In this document: piece after piece, positions 7,851 through 15,310 of the stretch
Layout: the number at the start of each line of letters is the position of its first letter
How positions within the stretch are numbered: position 1 is the stretch's first letter
Translations under genes and position numbers: made by a program
Assembly: GCA_035310985.1 (NCBI GenBank)
Contig: DATGDH010000014.1
Coordinates: forward strand, 1 to 16,010
Direction of reading: 5' to 3'
Length of the DNA stretch: 16,010 bases
Source: DAHVFK01 sp035310985
Lineage (GTDB): Bacteria; Pseudomonadota; Gammaproteobacteria; Burkholderiales; SG8-39
Notes under the pieces: model-generated
The model's database searches: none
The model's input: only the letters and a program-made list of their open reading frames with translations
What the model was told of the DNA's origin: nothing

Positions 7851-8300
7851 TCAGCGCTTGCTCCCGCGCGCGGCGGCTGCGGGCGCCTCGAAGCTCACCT
7901 CGATCACCATCTGCGTCTTCACCGCCTGCTTGCCCTTGCGGCCTGGCGTGAAGCGCGCGGCGCGGAACGCGTGCTCGGCGGATGCCTCGAAGTAGCCGGC
8001 CGGTGCGGCGCTCAACGTCTCGACGCGGTCGACCGTGCCCTTCTCATTGATGTACAGGCGCAGTACCACCTTGCCCGACATCCCGCGCGCCAGTGCGGTG
8101 TCCGGGTAAGCGGGCTCAACCCGCGTCAGGATGCCCGGCCGCACGTCCAGGTCGCGCGTGCCGTAGTAGTAGGTGGTCGACGGTACGGAGGGGACCGCAG
8201 CCGCCGCCGGGACTGCGGCGGCGGAAAGGATGAGCGAGGCCCCGAGCGCCGCCGCGAGCCGCGGGAGGAGGAGACCGCGGCTCGCGGGCATGACGCTCAT
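7851..8300 (-). CDS. Exported TonB C-terminal-domain protein, coupled to pilY1
   Basis: This 149-aa protein has a signal peptide or N-terminal anchor (Arg-containing start, hydrophobic Ala/Leu core at about 13-36, likely AxA cut near 35). A TonB C-terminal domain follows at about 60-137. Diagnostic stretches are VEPAYPDTALARGMSGKVVL, LYINEKGTVDRVETLSAAP and FRAARFTPGRKGKQAVKTQM. In TonB this domain touches outer-membrane receptors. The Pro-rich spacer that lets true TonB cross the periplasm is missing: only about 22 residues separate the signal region from the domain. No exbB or exbD is nearby. The ATG at 8300 overlaps the pilY1 stop as ATGA, so it belongs to the pilin operon. A longer in-frame ATG at 9323 lies inside pilY1 and is a shadow. 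Function is unknown; a periplasmic or outer-membrane partner in pilus biogenesis is possible. Confidence 0.85.
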   Translation of the reverse strand: MSVMPASRGLLLPRLAAALGASLILSAAAVPAAAAVPSVPSTTYYYGTRDLDVRPGILTRVEPAYPDTALARGMSGKVVLRLYINEKGTVDRVETLSAAPAGYFEASAEHAFRAARFTPGRKGKQAVKTQMVIEVSFEAPAAAARGSKR

Positions 8301-11300
8301 TGCGAGATCAGCTCGCGCCAGGTCACGCGGCGGCCGGCGACCGTCGGGGGCGCGACCGGCGTCTGCTGCGTGAGCTGCTGGTTGTCGGCGGTGGTCACGA
8401 TGGTCACGACCTTGCCGCCCGGCAGCTGGACTACGTTTATACCGACCACCAGCGAGGCCGCGATCTTGGTCGAGGCCATGTTGGCGGTCGCGCCGGACAC
8501 GAAGCTTCCCGTGCGGTAGTCGAAGAAGTTGATCCAGCCGTAGCCGCCCGCGACGCAGCTGTCGGTGGACGGCACGTTCGACGGCACCACTAGCGTGCCG
8601 AGCTGCAGGATCGGATCGACGTTTACGCGCTCGCCGGAATCCGGAAGGTCGACGAACCAGCCCATCTTGGTGGTGAAGTCCACCGCGTTGGAGGTCGTAG
8701 TGCGCGTGCTGGCACTGGTCGCGGTGAGCGTCTGCTGCACCATGTTCGCCCGCGAGATCGTCTCGTTGCTCGTCGACAAGTCGTCGCGGATCGCGTAGAG
8801 GCTCTGCGTCTGCTTGTTCGTCATGTCGCTCGTGCCGAGCAGCTTGCCGGTGCCCACGTAGACCACCGTGAAGCCCTGCACCTCGCCCAGCTCGGGGCGC
8901 GCGGTGATCGGCTGCGGGTTGCCGCTCGAATCGACGAGCGTCGTCAGCTTGTAGGCGCTCAGGTAGTCGCTCGCAGTCGGATCGAGATCGAAGCGCCACA
9001 CGTTGCCCTTCAGGTCGCCGCCGTACACGCGCAGCGCGGTATTGTCGTTGAACGCGTTGTCTACCCAGGCGCTGATGCGCGACAGGCCGCTCGGGTCGGC
9101 GGTACCGGTAACGCAAGGCGGTACCGTGCTCACGCCGTCGCAGCCGACGCCGGTATCGACGCGGTTTAGGATCGCACCGGTCTGCGCATCGAGGATGTAC
9201 AGGTGCCCCTGGCCGTCCCCCGGGTTGATGTTGTTGTAGCCCGAGGTCACGACCACCACCCACCTGCCGTCCGACTTGCGCTTGACGATGATCGGGTTTC
9301 CGAACGAAAGGCCCATGTTGCAATCATCGAAGTGCGACATCGAACCGTCGTTGGCCTGCGCATTGCTGAGGCAGGCGCTCGCGGCCGAACCGCCCTTGAA
9401 CTCCCACAGCCCTTTCGGATTTTGCGGGTCGGTGACGTCCAGCGCGTAGAAGCCGCGTCCGCCGCCGTTCAGGCCCGCCACCAGGATGGTGTGCCAGTTC
9501 GTTTGCGACGCGCACGGCGTGCTGAGCGTGTGGCCGAAGCAGACGTCGCCGATCACCGGCGAGCCGTCGACCGTGTACTCGTGGATGTACGGCTCGTTGG
9601 CGAGGTTCTTCAACTCAGGCAGCACGATCGAGGGCACGTAGGCGTAGCGCTCGGCGCCTTCGCCCGACACCGGGTCGGTGTTGAGCGTCCCGGTGAAGGC
9701 GTCGTCGGTGAAGGTAAGCGTCGAGATGCCAGCGGTCTGGTAATAGGGGTTGTTGTCAGGGTCGGTCTCGAAGGCATGCAGCATGCCGTCGTTCGCCGCC
9801 ACGAAGACCGTGCCGATGCGCGTACCGGTCGTCCCGTCCGTGCTCTGCTTGAACTGCTGGTAGAAGGGATCGGTGCCGGCGTAGGCGCCGACGTTGTAGC
9901 CGAACGGCGCGGCCTTCACGTAGGCAGGCTGCGCATCGACGATGTCGCCGAGCAGGTGTATGCGGTTGCGGTAGAGGTCGGTAGCAGAGCCGCCGCCGGT
10001 GTCCTCGTTCGTCGTGTCGCCGCGCAAGAAGTCGACGAGGTTCTGCGCCGAGGCGGACGCGGCCTGCGTCGAATTCCAGCTGCCCGCCTGGAGGAGCGTG
10101 GCCGGGTTGAAATTGGCCAGGTCGGTCGACGACAGCTCTGCCTCGTTGGCGCAGCCCGGGTAGAGGCCCGTGGCATAGGCGCCCGACCAGCACAGCGCCT
10201 TCAACTTGTTGCCGTTGCCGGTGCTCGGCGCGGAAGTATCAGTCGAATCGTAGGTGTAGATAACCCGGTTCTGGGCCGTGCGCTGGTCGAGCTGCGCCTG
10301 CGCCGACCACAGGGCGCGGTACGCCACCGCGCCGGTGTTCAGGTCGATGGTGCGCGCGATCAGGTCGCCCGTCCACTCGACCGTCTTGTACTGCGCGGTG
10401 AAGGCGAAGTTGTCGCCCGCGACCGGCTGCAGGTTCGAGGTCGCCGCCGCAGCGCCCGCGCCGACGCGCGAGCTGACCGATTGCAGCGTGGTCAGGATGG
10501 CCTGCGAAAGCGTCACCGGGTCCTTGGCGCTGAAGAACTGGCCGTGCCCGTCGACCGCGGCGTGCCACAGGTCGTCCAGCGCGGTCTCGGAGTCCGCCGC
10601 CGGCACCGGCCAGTTCTTCGTGCCCTGCTTGATGTCGAAGAAGTCGCCGCTCGTCTGGGTAAGGTAGTTGGGGTCGAACTGCAGCTGTCCGGCGAGCCCG
10701 AGGCCGACGGTGAAGGTCGTCATGTGCTGGAACGGCGCCGGGTCGGTCTGCGTCGTCGGCGTGTTATCCGCCAGGTCGGAGCGCAGGTCGTTCTGGTAGT
10801 AGTACATCGCGACGTCGGCGAGCGTGTTGGTCGAACCGGCGAGGGCGCCGTCGTAGGCGCCGATCGCGCGCGTGTGGTAGCCGCTGTCGGTGTTGTCCTG
10901 GTTGCCGACCGCGTTACCGCTCAGGTCCACCCCGCCGGAGCCGTTCCAGTAGCCGTCGGTCATCGCCAGCACATAGTTCGGCTGGCAGGAAAACTGGATC
11001 GGGCTCGGGTCCATGCCGCTGTTGATGCCGCTCTGCACGCCGGCGAAGTAGCGTCCGACGCGCGACAGCGCCTGGCGCAGCGGGGTGCTGCCGTTGTTCT
11101 TGACGTTGTACACGTGCTGGTACCAGAGGTCCTTCTGGTTGCCGGCCCCGGACTTGAAGGTGTCGACCTTGAGGTAGAGGCTCGAGTCCACCGGGTTGCC
11201 GGGGTTGATGGTGATGAAGCCGATCCGGTACGCGCTGGTGAGCAGGGAGAAGGCGCGGCCGATCGCGGTCTTCGCCATGGTGTCGCGCGTGCGGTAGTAG

Positions 11301-13147
11301 GCGTACCAGTTGGCGAAGTTGGTCATCTCTTCGGCGTACGTGCACACGCTGGCGCCCGCGCAGTCGCTGCGGCCCGCGGTTTTCGGGAAGGTCTTCGCGA
11401 CCGTGCCGCCGGCCTGGTATGGCGTGATACTGGTGCGCACGAATTGTCCGACCGCGATGCGGCCGCCGCTGTAGTCGGCGCCGTTGGCGAAGTTGGTCGC
11501 AGCGGTCTGGACGTCGCCTTGAATGCCGCCGCCGGTGAAGGTCGAGCCGTTGCCGGCAATCAGGGCGTTCGTCGTGGTGACGTTTAGCTTAACGTTGTAG
11601 CCGTATCCGCCTGGCGAGGTGATCGTAACGTTTGCCGACGACGCGCTCGCGCTGTAACCCGTAGTTGAAGTGGCGGCGTTGATGGCGTTCGCAATCGCGG
11701 TCGCCATCGCCGACTGGTTGGCGGCGGCGTTGGTGCTGGCGGTGCAGCTCGTGCACGATACAGTGGACGGGATCAGGCTGGTGGCGGTGGGCGAGGTCGC
11801 CGCGCTCATGGCGGTGACGTTGGTCTTGCTCGACGCGCCGCTGACCGTGAATGTCACCGTGGCCGAGACCGGCACCAGCGGGGGTGCCGTGTTCGGTTGC
11901 ACGGTCACCGAGGCGCCGTTCCAGGTGCTGCAGTCGGTGGTGCAAGTGCTCGGCGCCTTGATGGTCACGACGTTGCTCGATACGGTCGCCGTGTAGCCAC
12001 CGTTCGTCGAGGTGTTGTTGTTGATCGCGCTCTTGATGGCGCTCGCCGCGGTGCTGGCGCTGAACCCGCTGCTTAGGTTGATCGTCGTCGAGCCGATGAT
12101 GTTCACGCCCTTTACGAAGATGCTGGTGATCTGGCCGGAAAAGCTGTCAGACTGAGTCGGCACCGTCAGGCTCGCCGTAGCTGGGGTCGCGGCGGTAATG
12201 GTGCTCGTCACGTTCCCGGTGAACTCGGGGATCGTGTACTTGCCCTGGTATTTGGCCTGGCAACTGTTCTTGGACGCATCGACCCCCGGTGTCGTGTTGC
12301 AGTAGCGGACCGGCGCCGGCACTATGTAGAGGCCGGTCGGCGCCGTGACCGGGCTGGCGCTGCCCCCGATACAGCTGGTCAGCGTGTAGTCGGTGCAGTA
12401 GACCGTCGGGACGATGCGGTAATAGTACGCCGCTCCGCTGATGAACTTGATGGGGCCCGAGGGTTGGCCGCCGAAGGTGGTGTTGCTGTTGTTGCGACCG
12501 TAGCCGAAGTTCTTGTCGGGATACGAATAGGAGCCGTTCGTCCGGCACTTGGTCGGGTCCGTGTAGTCGCTTCCCGATCTCGACTGCTGGTCGCACCAGA
12601 CGCGGTCGGGGTACTTGTTCACTAGGTCCGCCGTGGAAACCGTTCCCTCGTTGGCGTTATTCATGTCGTAGGTGTCCTTGCGGAAGTCGTTGCGGCTCGC
12701 AAGGCTCACGCCGTCGGTCGGCACCTCGGTCCAGTTGTCGGTGTTCGCCGCGGTCATCGACAGCATCGAGCTGCCGTCGTAGTTGACCGCCGGGAAGTAG
12801 CGAATGTCGGGGTTGTAGTACTGCGTGTTGACGTCGGGGGACATGATCGGCGGGTCGCCCGCCTCGCAGTTGTCGAGGTCAAGCTTGATCTGACCGTCGT
12901 CGTCCTTGGCGTCGAAGCACAGCGCATTGGTGCCGCCGTAATAACGTCCGAGGTAGTCGGGGGTGTACTGCTGCACCATGGAGCCCGAGTCGTCGAGCAG
13001 CAGCATGATGTTCGGCGCGACGTTGGAGGCTGGCTGCGCGAGCGGCTGCGTGGCGATGTCGGTCTGCGCGGCGAGCGGTTTGCTGGCGATAGCGGCCAGC
13101 CCCAGCCCGAGGAGCAGCATTTTCAGGATCAGCTTATTCGCTTTCAT
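8297..13147 (-). CDS. pilY1: Type IV pilus tip-associated adhesin/assembly protein PilY1
   Basis: PilY1 is a secreted, pilus-tip protein that promotes pilus extension, adhesion and surface sensing. This one is 1616 aa, against about 1160 in Pseudomonas aeruginosa. A signal peptide covers about 1-27. A vWA-like domain starts with a MIDAS motif DxSxS (D52, S54, S56 in LLLDDSGSM) and resumes at about 605-870 (STPLRQALSRVGRYF, YVLAMTDGYWNG). Between them lies a Ser/Thr/Ala-rich insert with two related units (about 328-422 and 428-545). The C-terminal beta-propeller covers about 900-1590. It includes EWTGDLIA, an LRGD at 1041-1044, GTVFVAANDGMLHAF, LVAGLNGGGRGFYALDVTDP and VYGGDLKGNVWRFDL. The regular acidic calcium loop expected just before that last motif is not evident. 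A possible loop is D82/D84/Q86/D90. GGAG lies 8 nt before the ATG. Confidence 0.95.
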   Translation of the reverse strand: MKANKLILKMLLLGLGLAAIASKPLAAQTDIATQPLAQPASNVAPNIMLLLDDSGSMVQQYTPDYLGRYYGGTNALCFDAKDDDGQIKLDLDNCEAGDPPIMSPDVNTQYYNPDIRYFPAVNYDGSSMLSMTAANTDNWTEVPTDGVSLASRNDFRKDTYDMNNANEGTVSTADLVNKYPDRVWCDQQSRSGSDYTDPTKCRTNGSYSYPDKNFGYGRNNSNTTFGGQPSGPIKFISGAAYYYRIVPTVYCTDYTLTSCIGGSASPVTAPTGLYIVPAPVRYCNTTPGVDASKNSCQAKYQGKYTIPEFTGNVTSTITAATPATASLTVPTQSDSFSGQITSIFVKGVNIIGSTTINLSSGFSASTAASAIKSAINNNTSTNGGYTATVSSNVVTIKAPSTCTTDCSTWNGASVTVQPNTAPPLVPVSATVTFTVSGASSKTNVTAMSAATSPTATSLIPSTVSCTSCTASTNAAANQSAMATAIANAINAATSTTGYSASASSANVTITSPGGYGYNVKLNVTTTNALIAGNGSTFTGGGIQGDVQTAATNFANGADYSGGRIAVGQFVRTSITPYQAGGTVAKTFPKTAGRSDCAGASVCTYAEEMTNFANWYAYYRTRDTMAKTAIGRAFSLLTSAYRIGFITINPGNPVDSSLYLKVDTFKSGAGNQKDLWYQHVYNVKNNGSTPLRQALSRVGRYFAGVQSGINSGMDPSPIQFSCQPNYVLAMTDGYWNGSGGVDLSGNAVGNQDNTDSGYHTRAIGAYDGALAGSTNTLADVAMYYYQNDLRSDLADNTPTTQTDPAPFQHMTTFTVGLGLAGQLQFDPNYLTQTSGDFFDIKQGTKNWPVPAADSETALDDLWHAAVDGHGQFFSAKDPVTLSQAILTTLQSVSSRVGAGAAAATSNLQPVAGDNFAFTAQYKTVEWTGDLIARTIDLNTGAVAYRALWSAQAQLDQRTAQNRVIYTYDSTDTSAPSTGNGNKLKALCWSGAYATGLYPGCANEAELSSTDLANFNPATLLQAGSWNSTQAASASAQNLVDFLRGDTTNEDTGGGSATDLYRNRIHLLGDIVDAQPAYVKAAPFGYNVGAYAGTDPFYQQFKQSTDGTTGTRIGTVFVAANDGMLHAFETDPDNNPYYQTAGISTLTFTDDAFTGTLNTDPVSGEGAERYAYVPSIVLPELKNLANEPYIHEYTVDGSPVIGDVCFGHTLSTPCASQTNWHTILVAGLNGGGRGFYALDVTDPQNPKGLWEFKGGSAASACLSNAQANDGSMSHFDDCNMGLSFGNPIIVKRKSDGRWVVVVTSGYNNINPGDGQGHLYILDAQTGAILNRVDTGVGCDGVSTVPPCVTGTADPSGLSRISAWVDNAFNDNTALRVYGGDLKGNVWRFDLDPTASDYLSAYKLTTLVDSSGNPQPITARPELGEVQGFTVVYVGTGKLLGTSDMTNKQTQSLYAIRDDLSTSNETISRANMVQQTLTATSASTRTTTSNAVDFTTKMGWFVDLPDSGERVNVDPILQLGTLVVPSNVPSTDSCVAGGYGWINFFDYRTGSFVSGATANMASTKIAASLVVGINVVQLPGGKVVTIVTTADNQQLTQQTPVAPPTVAGRRVTWRELISQ
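11558..12166 (-). repeat. Two related ~100-residue units inserted in PilY1
   Basis: At protein level, residues about 328-422 and 428-530 of PilY1 share the pattern of a beta-rich Ser/Thr stretch, then a short helix, then strands. Compare ASAIKSAINNNTSTNGGYTA with MATAIANAINAATSTTGYSA, and TVSSNVVTIKAP with SASSANVTITSP. The DNA of the two units is diverged, so this is an old duplication or a pair of homologous domains rather than a recent tandem repeat. The fold is not recognised; similar AI..AIN...GY.A.....V.I patterns occur in phage tail and surface proteins (inference from memory). Confidence 0.55.
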
Positions 13148-13155
13148 GGCACGTT

Positions 13156-13159
13156 CTCC
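13156..13159 (-). promoter_or_regulatory. Shine-Dalgarno of pilY1
   Basis: GGAG lies 8 nt upstream of the pilY1 ATG, in the 27-nt gap after pilX. It fixes the start of the signal peptide beginning MKANKLILKM and shows that pilY1, unlike its neighbours, has its own initiation site rather than an overlap. Confidence 0.6.
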
Positions 13160-13174
13160 GTGTCGCAGCGATGC

Positions 13175-13753
13175 TCAGAACATCGTTACTTGGACGAAAC
13201 TCACTGTGTTGCGCGGGCCGGTCACCTTCACGGTGACGCGGTAGTAGGCGTCGGTTGGCGTGGCGATGCCGTAGGTGCCGTAGGCCGCTCCGCCCTTGCT
13301 GCTCGCGGAAGCGGTTGACGAGGACGACTTGAGGCAGTTGGCCGAGGTCGTCGGGCCCGACGTGTCGCAAAGGCGCTGGATGACGTACTGCACCTTGTTC
13401 CCCGCCGCATCGGTACCGGCCGTCACCGAGGTGTTCCAGTCGTAGACGTTGATCAGGTCGAGGGAATCCTGCGAAGTCGACCAGTAGCCAGTGCCACCGG
13501 CGATCGCCGGCTGGTCGTTCTGCAGGTTGGGACCCGCGTTCGTGATCAGCCAGTTACGCGCGGTCTCGACGCCCAGGTCGCCCGCCGCGGTGGCGCTTTC
13601 CTTGAAGGCGAGGTTGCTCGCGATCAGCGCGCCGGTGTCGACCCCGCGCATCAGCGCGAGGCCCGCGAGCGACATCGCGACCAGCACGATGAGCGCGATG
13701 AACAGCACTGCGCCCCGTTGCGCGCGGCGCGCGGCATGGTTCAGCATTCTCAC
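13175..13753 (-). CDS. pilX: Type IV minor pilin PilX
   Basis: PilX is a minor pilin of the tip/priming complex with FimT, PilV, PilW and PilY1. The product is about 192 aa. A short basic leader ends in RAQRG, followed by the membrane helix AVLFIALIVLVAMSLAGLAL and then VDTGALIASNLAFKESATAA, characteristic of the PilX N-terminal family. Position +5 after the Gly is Ile, not the Glu of ordinary pilins, as known for the PilX/GspK class. The rest is a Ser/Thr-rich globular domain with C-terminal strands (YYRVTVKVTGPRNTVSFVQV). The start is either GTG 13753, which overlaps the pilW stop as GTGA and has GGAGG 5 nt upstream, or ATG 13747 with 11 nt spacing. I prefer GTG for its spacing, with modest certainty. 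Confidence 0.9.
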   Translation of the reverse strand: MRMLNHAARRAQRGAVLFIALIVLVAMSLAGLALMRGVDTGALIASNLAFKESATAAGDLGVETARNWLITNAGPNLQNDQPAIAGGTGYWSTSQDSLDLINVYDWNTSVTAGTDAAGNKVQYVIQRLCDTSGPTTSANCLKSSSSTASASSKGGAAYGTYGIATPTDAYYRVTVKVTGPRNTVSFVQVTMF

Positions 13754-14871
13754 GACGCCCTCCAGATCATGTTGCGCAGCGGAATCACCGTCTCGAACAC
13801 GCGGTAGCGGAAGCAACGGTCCTGGCTGGTGACGCTGGCGATGTTGATCGCGGTGAAGGGGTCGGCGGCGCTCCCCGACCAGGACGGCATGGCCGTTGTG
13901 GCGTCGCAGTTGCCGCCCGACACCGAGGGTTTCTCGTAGTTGTCGATGCGCGAGAGCACGGCCACGCGCAGCGCGAGCACCTGCGACCAGTCGGCGGCGG
14001 TGGCCGGGGCGGTGTTGTCGAAGCTGTCGATGATGCCGTCGTTCGCCGCGTAGGTCGTGTTGCTCACGGTGCCGTTGTTCACGCCGTTGTCTTTTCCGAA
14101 CTGCGCGCGCAGGTCGATGATGCCGTCGACCGCGTCGAAGGCGTTCGTACCGCCGGTGCTGAGGAGCGAGTCGGTCGTACGCAGGTTGCCGTTGACGATG
14201 GAGAAATTGCGCAGCGTCGGCTGGGCGAGGTCGAAAATCAGGTCGTCCTTCGCGTAGTTCGGCAGCGAGCCGCCTCCAGGCGGGTTGTACTCGCCGCCTG
14301 CACCGGGGTTGAATTGCAGCTTCGACGAGGCGGGCGTGACCCCGGTCAACTTGCGCAGCGAGCAGGCCGGAGCGCCGGCGAGGTTCACCGCGAGCACAAG
14401 ATCGCCCGGGTTGAAGCCGTAGGTCCCGTCGACCGTGAAGTTGGGGGCGACGGAAGTTGTGGTGAGCGCGACCGGCGTGATGCGGCTCGCAGTGCTCGAG
14501 TACATCACGGTGATCTGATCGGGCTGGCCGGCGGTGGTCGTGATCGCGATCGGGGCGAAATTGATGTTCGGCAGCGGCCCGCCGAGGTTCGCCGAATATT
14601 GGGAATTCACGTAGTAGTCGATGCTGCCGCAGCCGAAAGCGCGCGAGTCGGCGATGCCGTAGCCCGCCTGGCGCACGTCGCGCTCGATGTTGAACAGCGC
14701 GATCGTGCCGCTGGTCTGCGCGCCGCCCTCGCCCATGGTCGAGCGGTTGAACTTGTCGCCCGTGAGGTAAGCCTGCGTGATGATCAGGATGCCGATCAGG
14801 CCGATCGCCACCGCGACCAGCACCTCTACGAGGCTCATGCCGAGCTGTCTTGTCCGCATGGCGCGCCTCAT
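13750..14871 (-). CDS. pilW: Type IV minor pilin PilW
   Basis: PilW is the largest minor pilin of the priming complex. The 373-aa product has a class III leader ending in RTRQLG, cut before Met12, with Glu at +5 (E16) in MSLVEVLVAVAIGLIGILII. Next comes the PilW-type segment QTSGTIALFNIERDVRQAGY and a long C-terminal domain with few cysteines. The region near the end, LVLALRVAVLSR-like (about residues 300-320), is typical of PilW. ATG 14871 overlaps the pilV stop as ATGA. The next in-frame ATG at 14859 follows an AGG 6 nt upstream and would also keep a leader, so the exact start is uncertain by 4 codons. The in-frame ATG at 15108 lies inside pilV and is rejected. Confidence 0.92.
   Translation of the reverse strand: MRRAMRTRQLGMSLVEVLVAVAIGLIGILIITQAYLTGDKFNRSTMGEGGAQTSGTIALFNIERDVRQAGYGIADSRAFGCGSIDYYVNSQYSANLGGPLPNINFAPIAITTTAGQPDQITVMYSSTASRITPVALTTTSVAPNFTVDGTYGFNPGDLVLAVNLAGAPACSLRKLTGVTPASSKLQFNPGAGGEYNPPGGGSLPNYAKDDLIFDLAQPTLRNFSIVNGNLRTTDSLLSTGGTNAFDAVDGIIDLRAQFGKDNGVNNGTVSNTTYAANDGIIDSFDNTAPATAADWSQVLALRVAVLSRIDNYEKPSVSGGNCDATTAMPSWSGSAADPFTAINIASVTSQDRCFRYRVFETVIPLRNMIWRAS
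13759..13763 (-). promoter_or_regulatory. Shine-Dalgarno that decides the pilX start
   Basis: GGAGG inside the end of pilW is 5 nt before GTG 13753 and 11 nt before ATG 13747. The first spacing is the more usual, and the GTG also overlaps the pilW stop, which favours the GTG. The two choices differ by only two residues. Confidence 0.5.
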
Positions 14872-15296
14872 GTCGGATCGTTTATCTGCGCGACCATGGT
14901 GAAGGAGCTCACCGTGGTGTCGCCCGGGCGCTTCCAGCGCACGATGACCGTAGCCTGGCGCCCGGCGATCGTGATTGACGGCGCGGTGCTCGGCGGGCTC
15001 GCCGGATCCATTGGCAGCGTAGTGGTGACCTGGTTCTGCCACGCCGTGAGGCGCGCGTTGCCGCCGCCCGCGTCGTCGTAGGTCGAGATGTTCGCGCGGT
15101 CGACCCACATCGTGCCGACGATCTGGTTGGCGAGGTAGGCCGCCTCGGAGCGGTACTTGGAGTCGATCGTGTTGCGCATGCCGACCGATTGCATGCCGAG
15201 CATGGCGAGGATGCCAATGGAGAAGATCAGGATCCCGACCAGGGCCTCGAGCAGCAGCATGCCCTGTTGCTTCGATGCGGAGCTCACGGGTCTCAT
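14868..15296 (-). CDS. pilV: Type IV minor pilin PilV
   Basis: PilV is a minor pilin of the tip/priming complex. The 142-aa product has the leader MRPVSSASKQQG, cut before Met13, with Glu at +5 (E17) and a helix GMLLLEALVGILIFSIGIL. It continues with the PilV-type QSVGMRNTIDSKYRSEAAYL, where YLANQIVGTMW matches the usual A.YLA..l...m pattern. The C-terminal part ends in strands around TIAGRQATVIVRW. ATG 15296 has a strong AGGAGG 8 nt upstream. The Shine-Dalgarno overlaps the fimT stop, so initiation is likely efficient and coupled. The stop overlaps the pilW ATG. Confidence 0.93.
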   Translation of the reverse strand: MRPVSSASKQQGMLLLEALVGILIFSIGILAMLGMQSVGMRNTIDSKYRSEAAYLANQIVGTMWVDRANISTYDDAGGGNARLTAWQNQVTTTLPMDPASPPSTAPSITIAGRQATVIVRWKRPGDTTVSSFTMVAQINDPT

Positions 15297-15304
15297 GCCG
15301 TCAT

Positions 15305-15310
15305 CCTCCT
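15305..15310 (-). promoter_or_regulatory. Strong Shine-Dalgarno of pilV
   Basis: AGGAGG lies 8 nt upstream of the pilV ATG, and its first base is the last base of the fimT TGA. It is the best ribosome-binding site in the pilin operon. Confidence 0.65.

Noticed and set aside
7851..9323. 490-codon minus-strand frame ending in the TonB_C gene
   Set aside because: Only the last 149 codons encode a real protein with a signal region. The upstream part is a shadow of pilY1 in another frame.
9203..11587. Open frame of about 794 codons on the plus strand, opposite pilY1
   Set aside because: The translation is Arg/Val/Gly/Ala-rich with no domain, and pilY1 motifs are plain on the other strand. It is a composition shadow.
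13175..13816. Longer PilX from ATG 13816
   Set aside because: The extra N-terminus is not leader-like and lies inside pilW. The leader ending RAQRG needs a start at 13753 or 13747.
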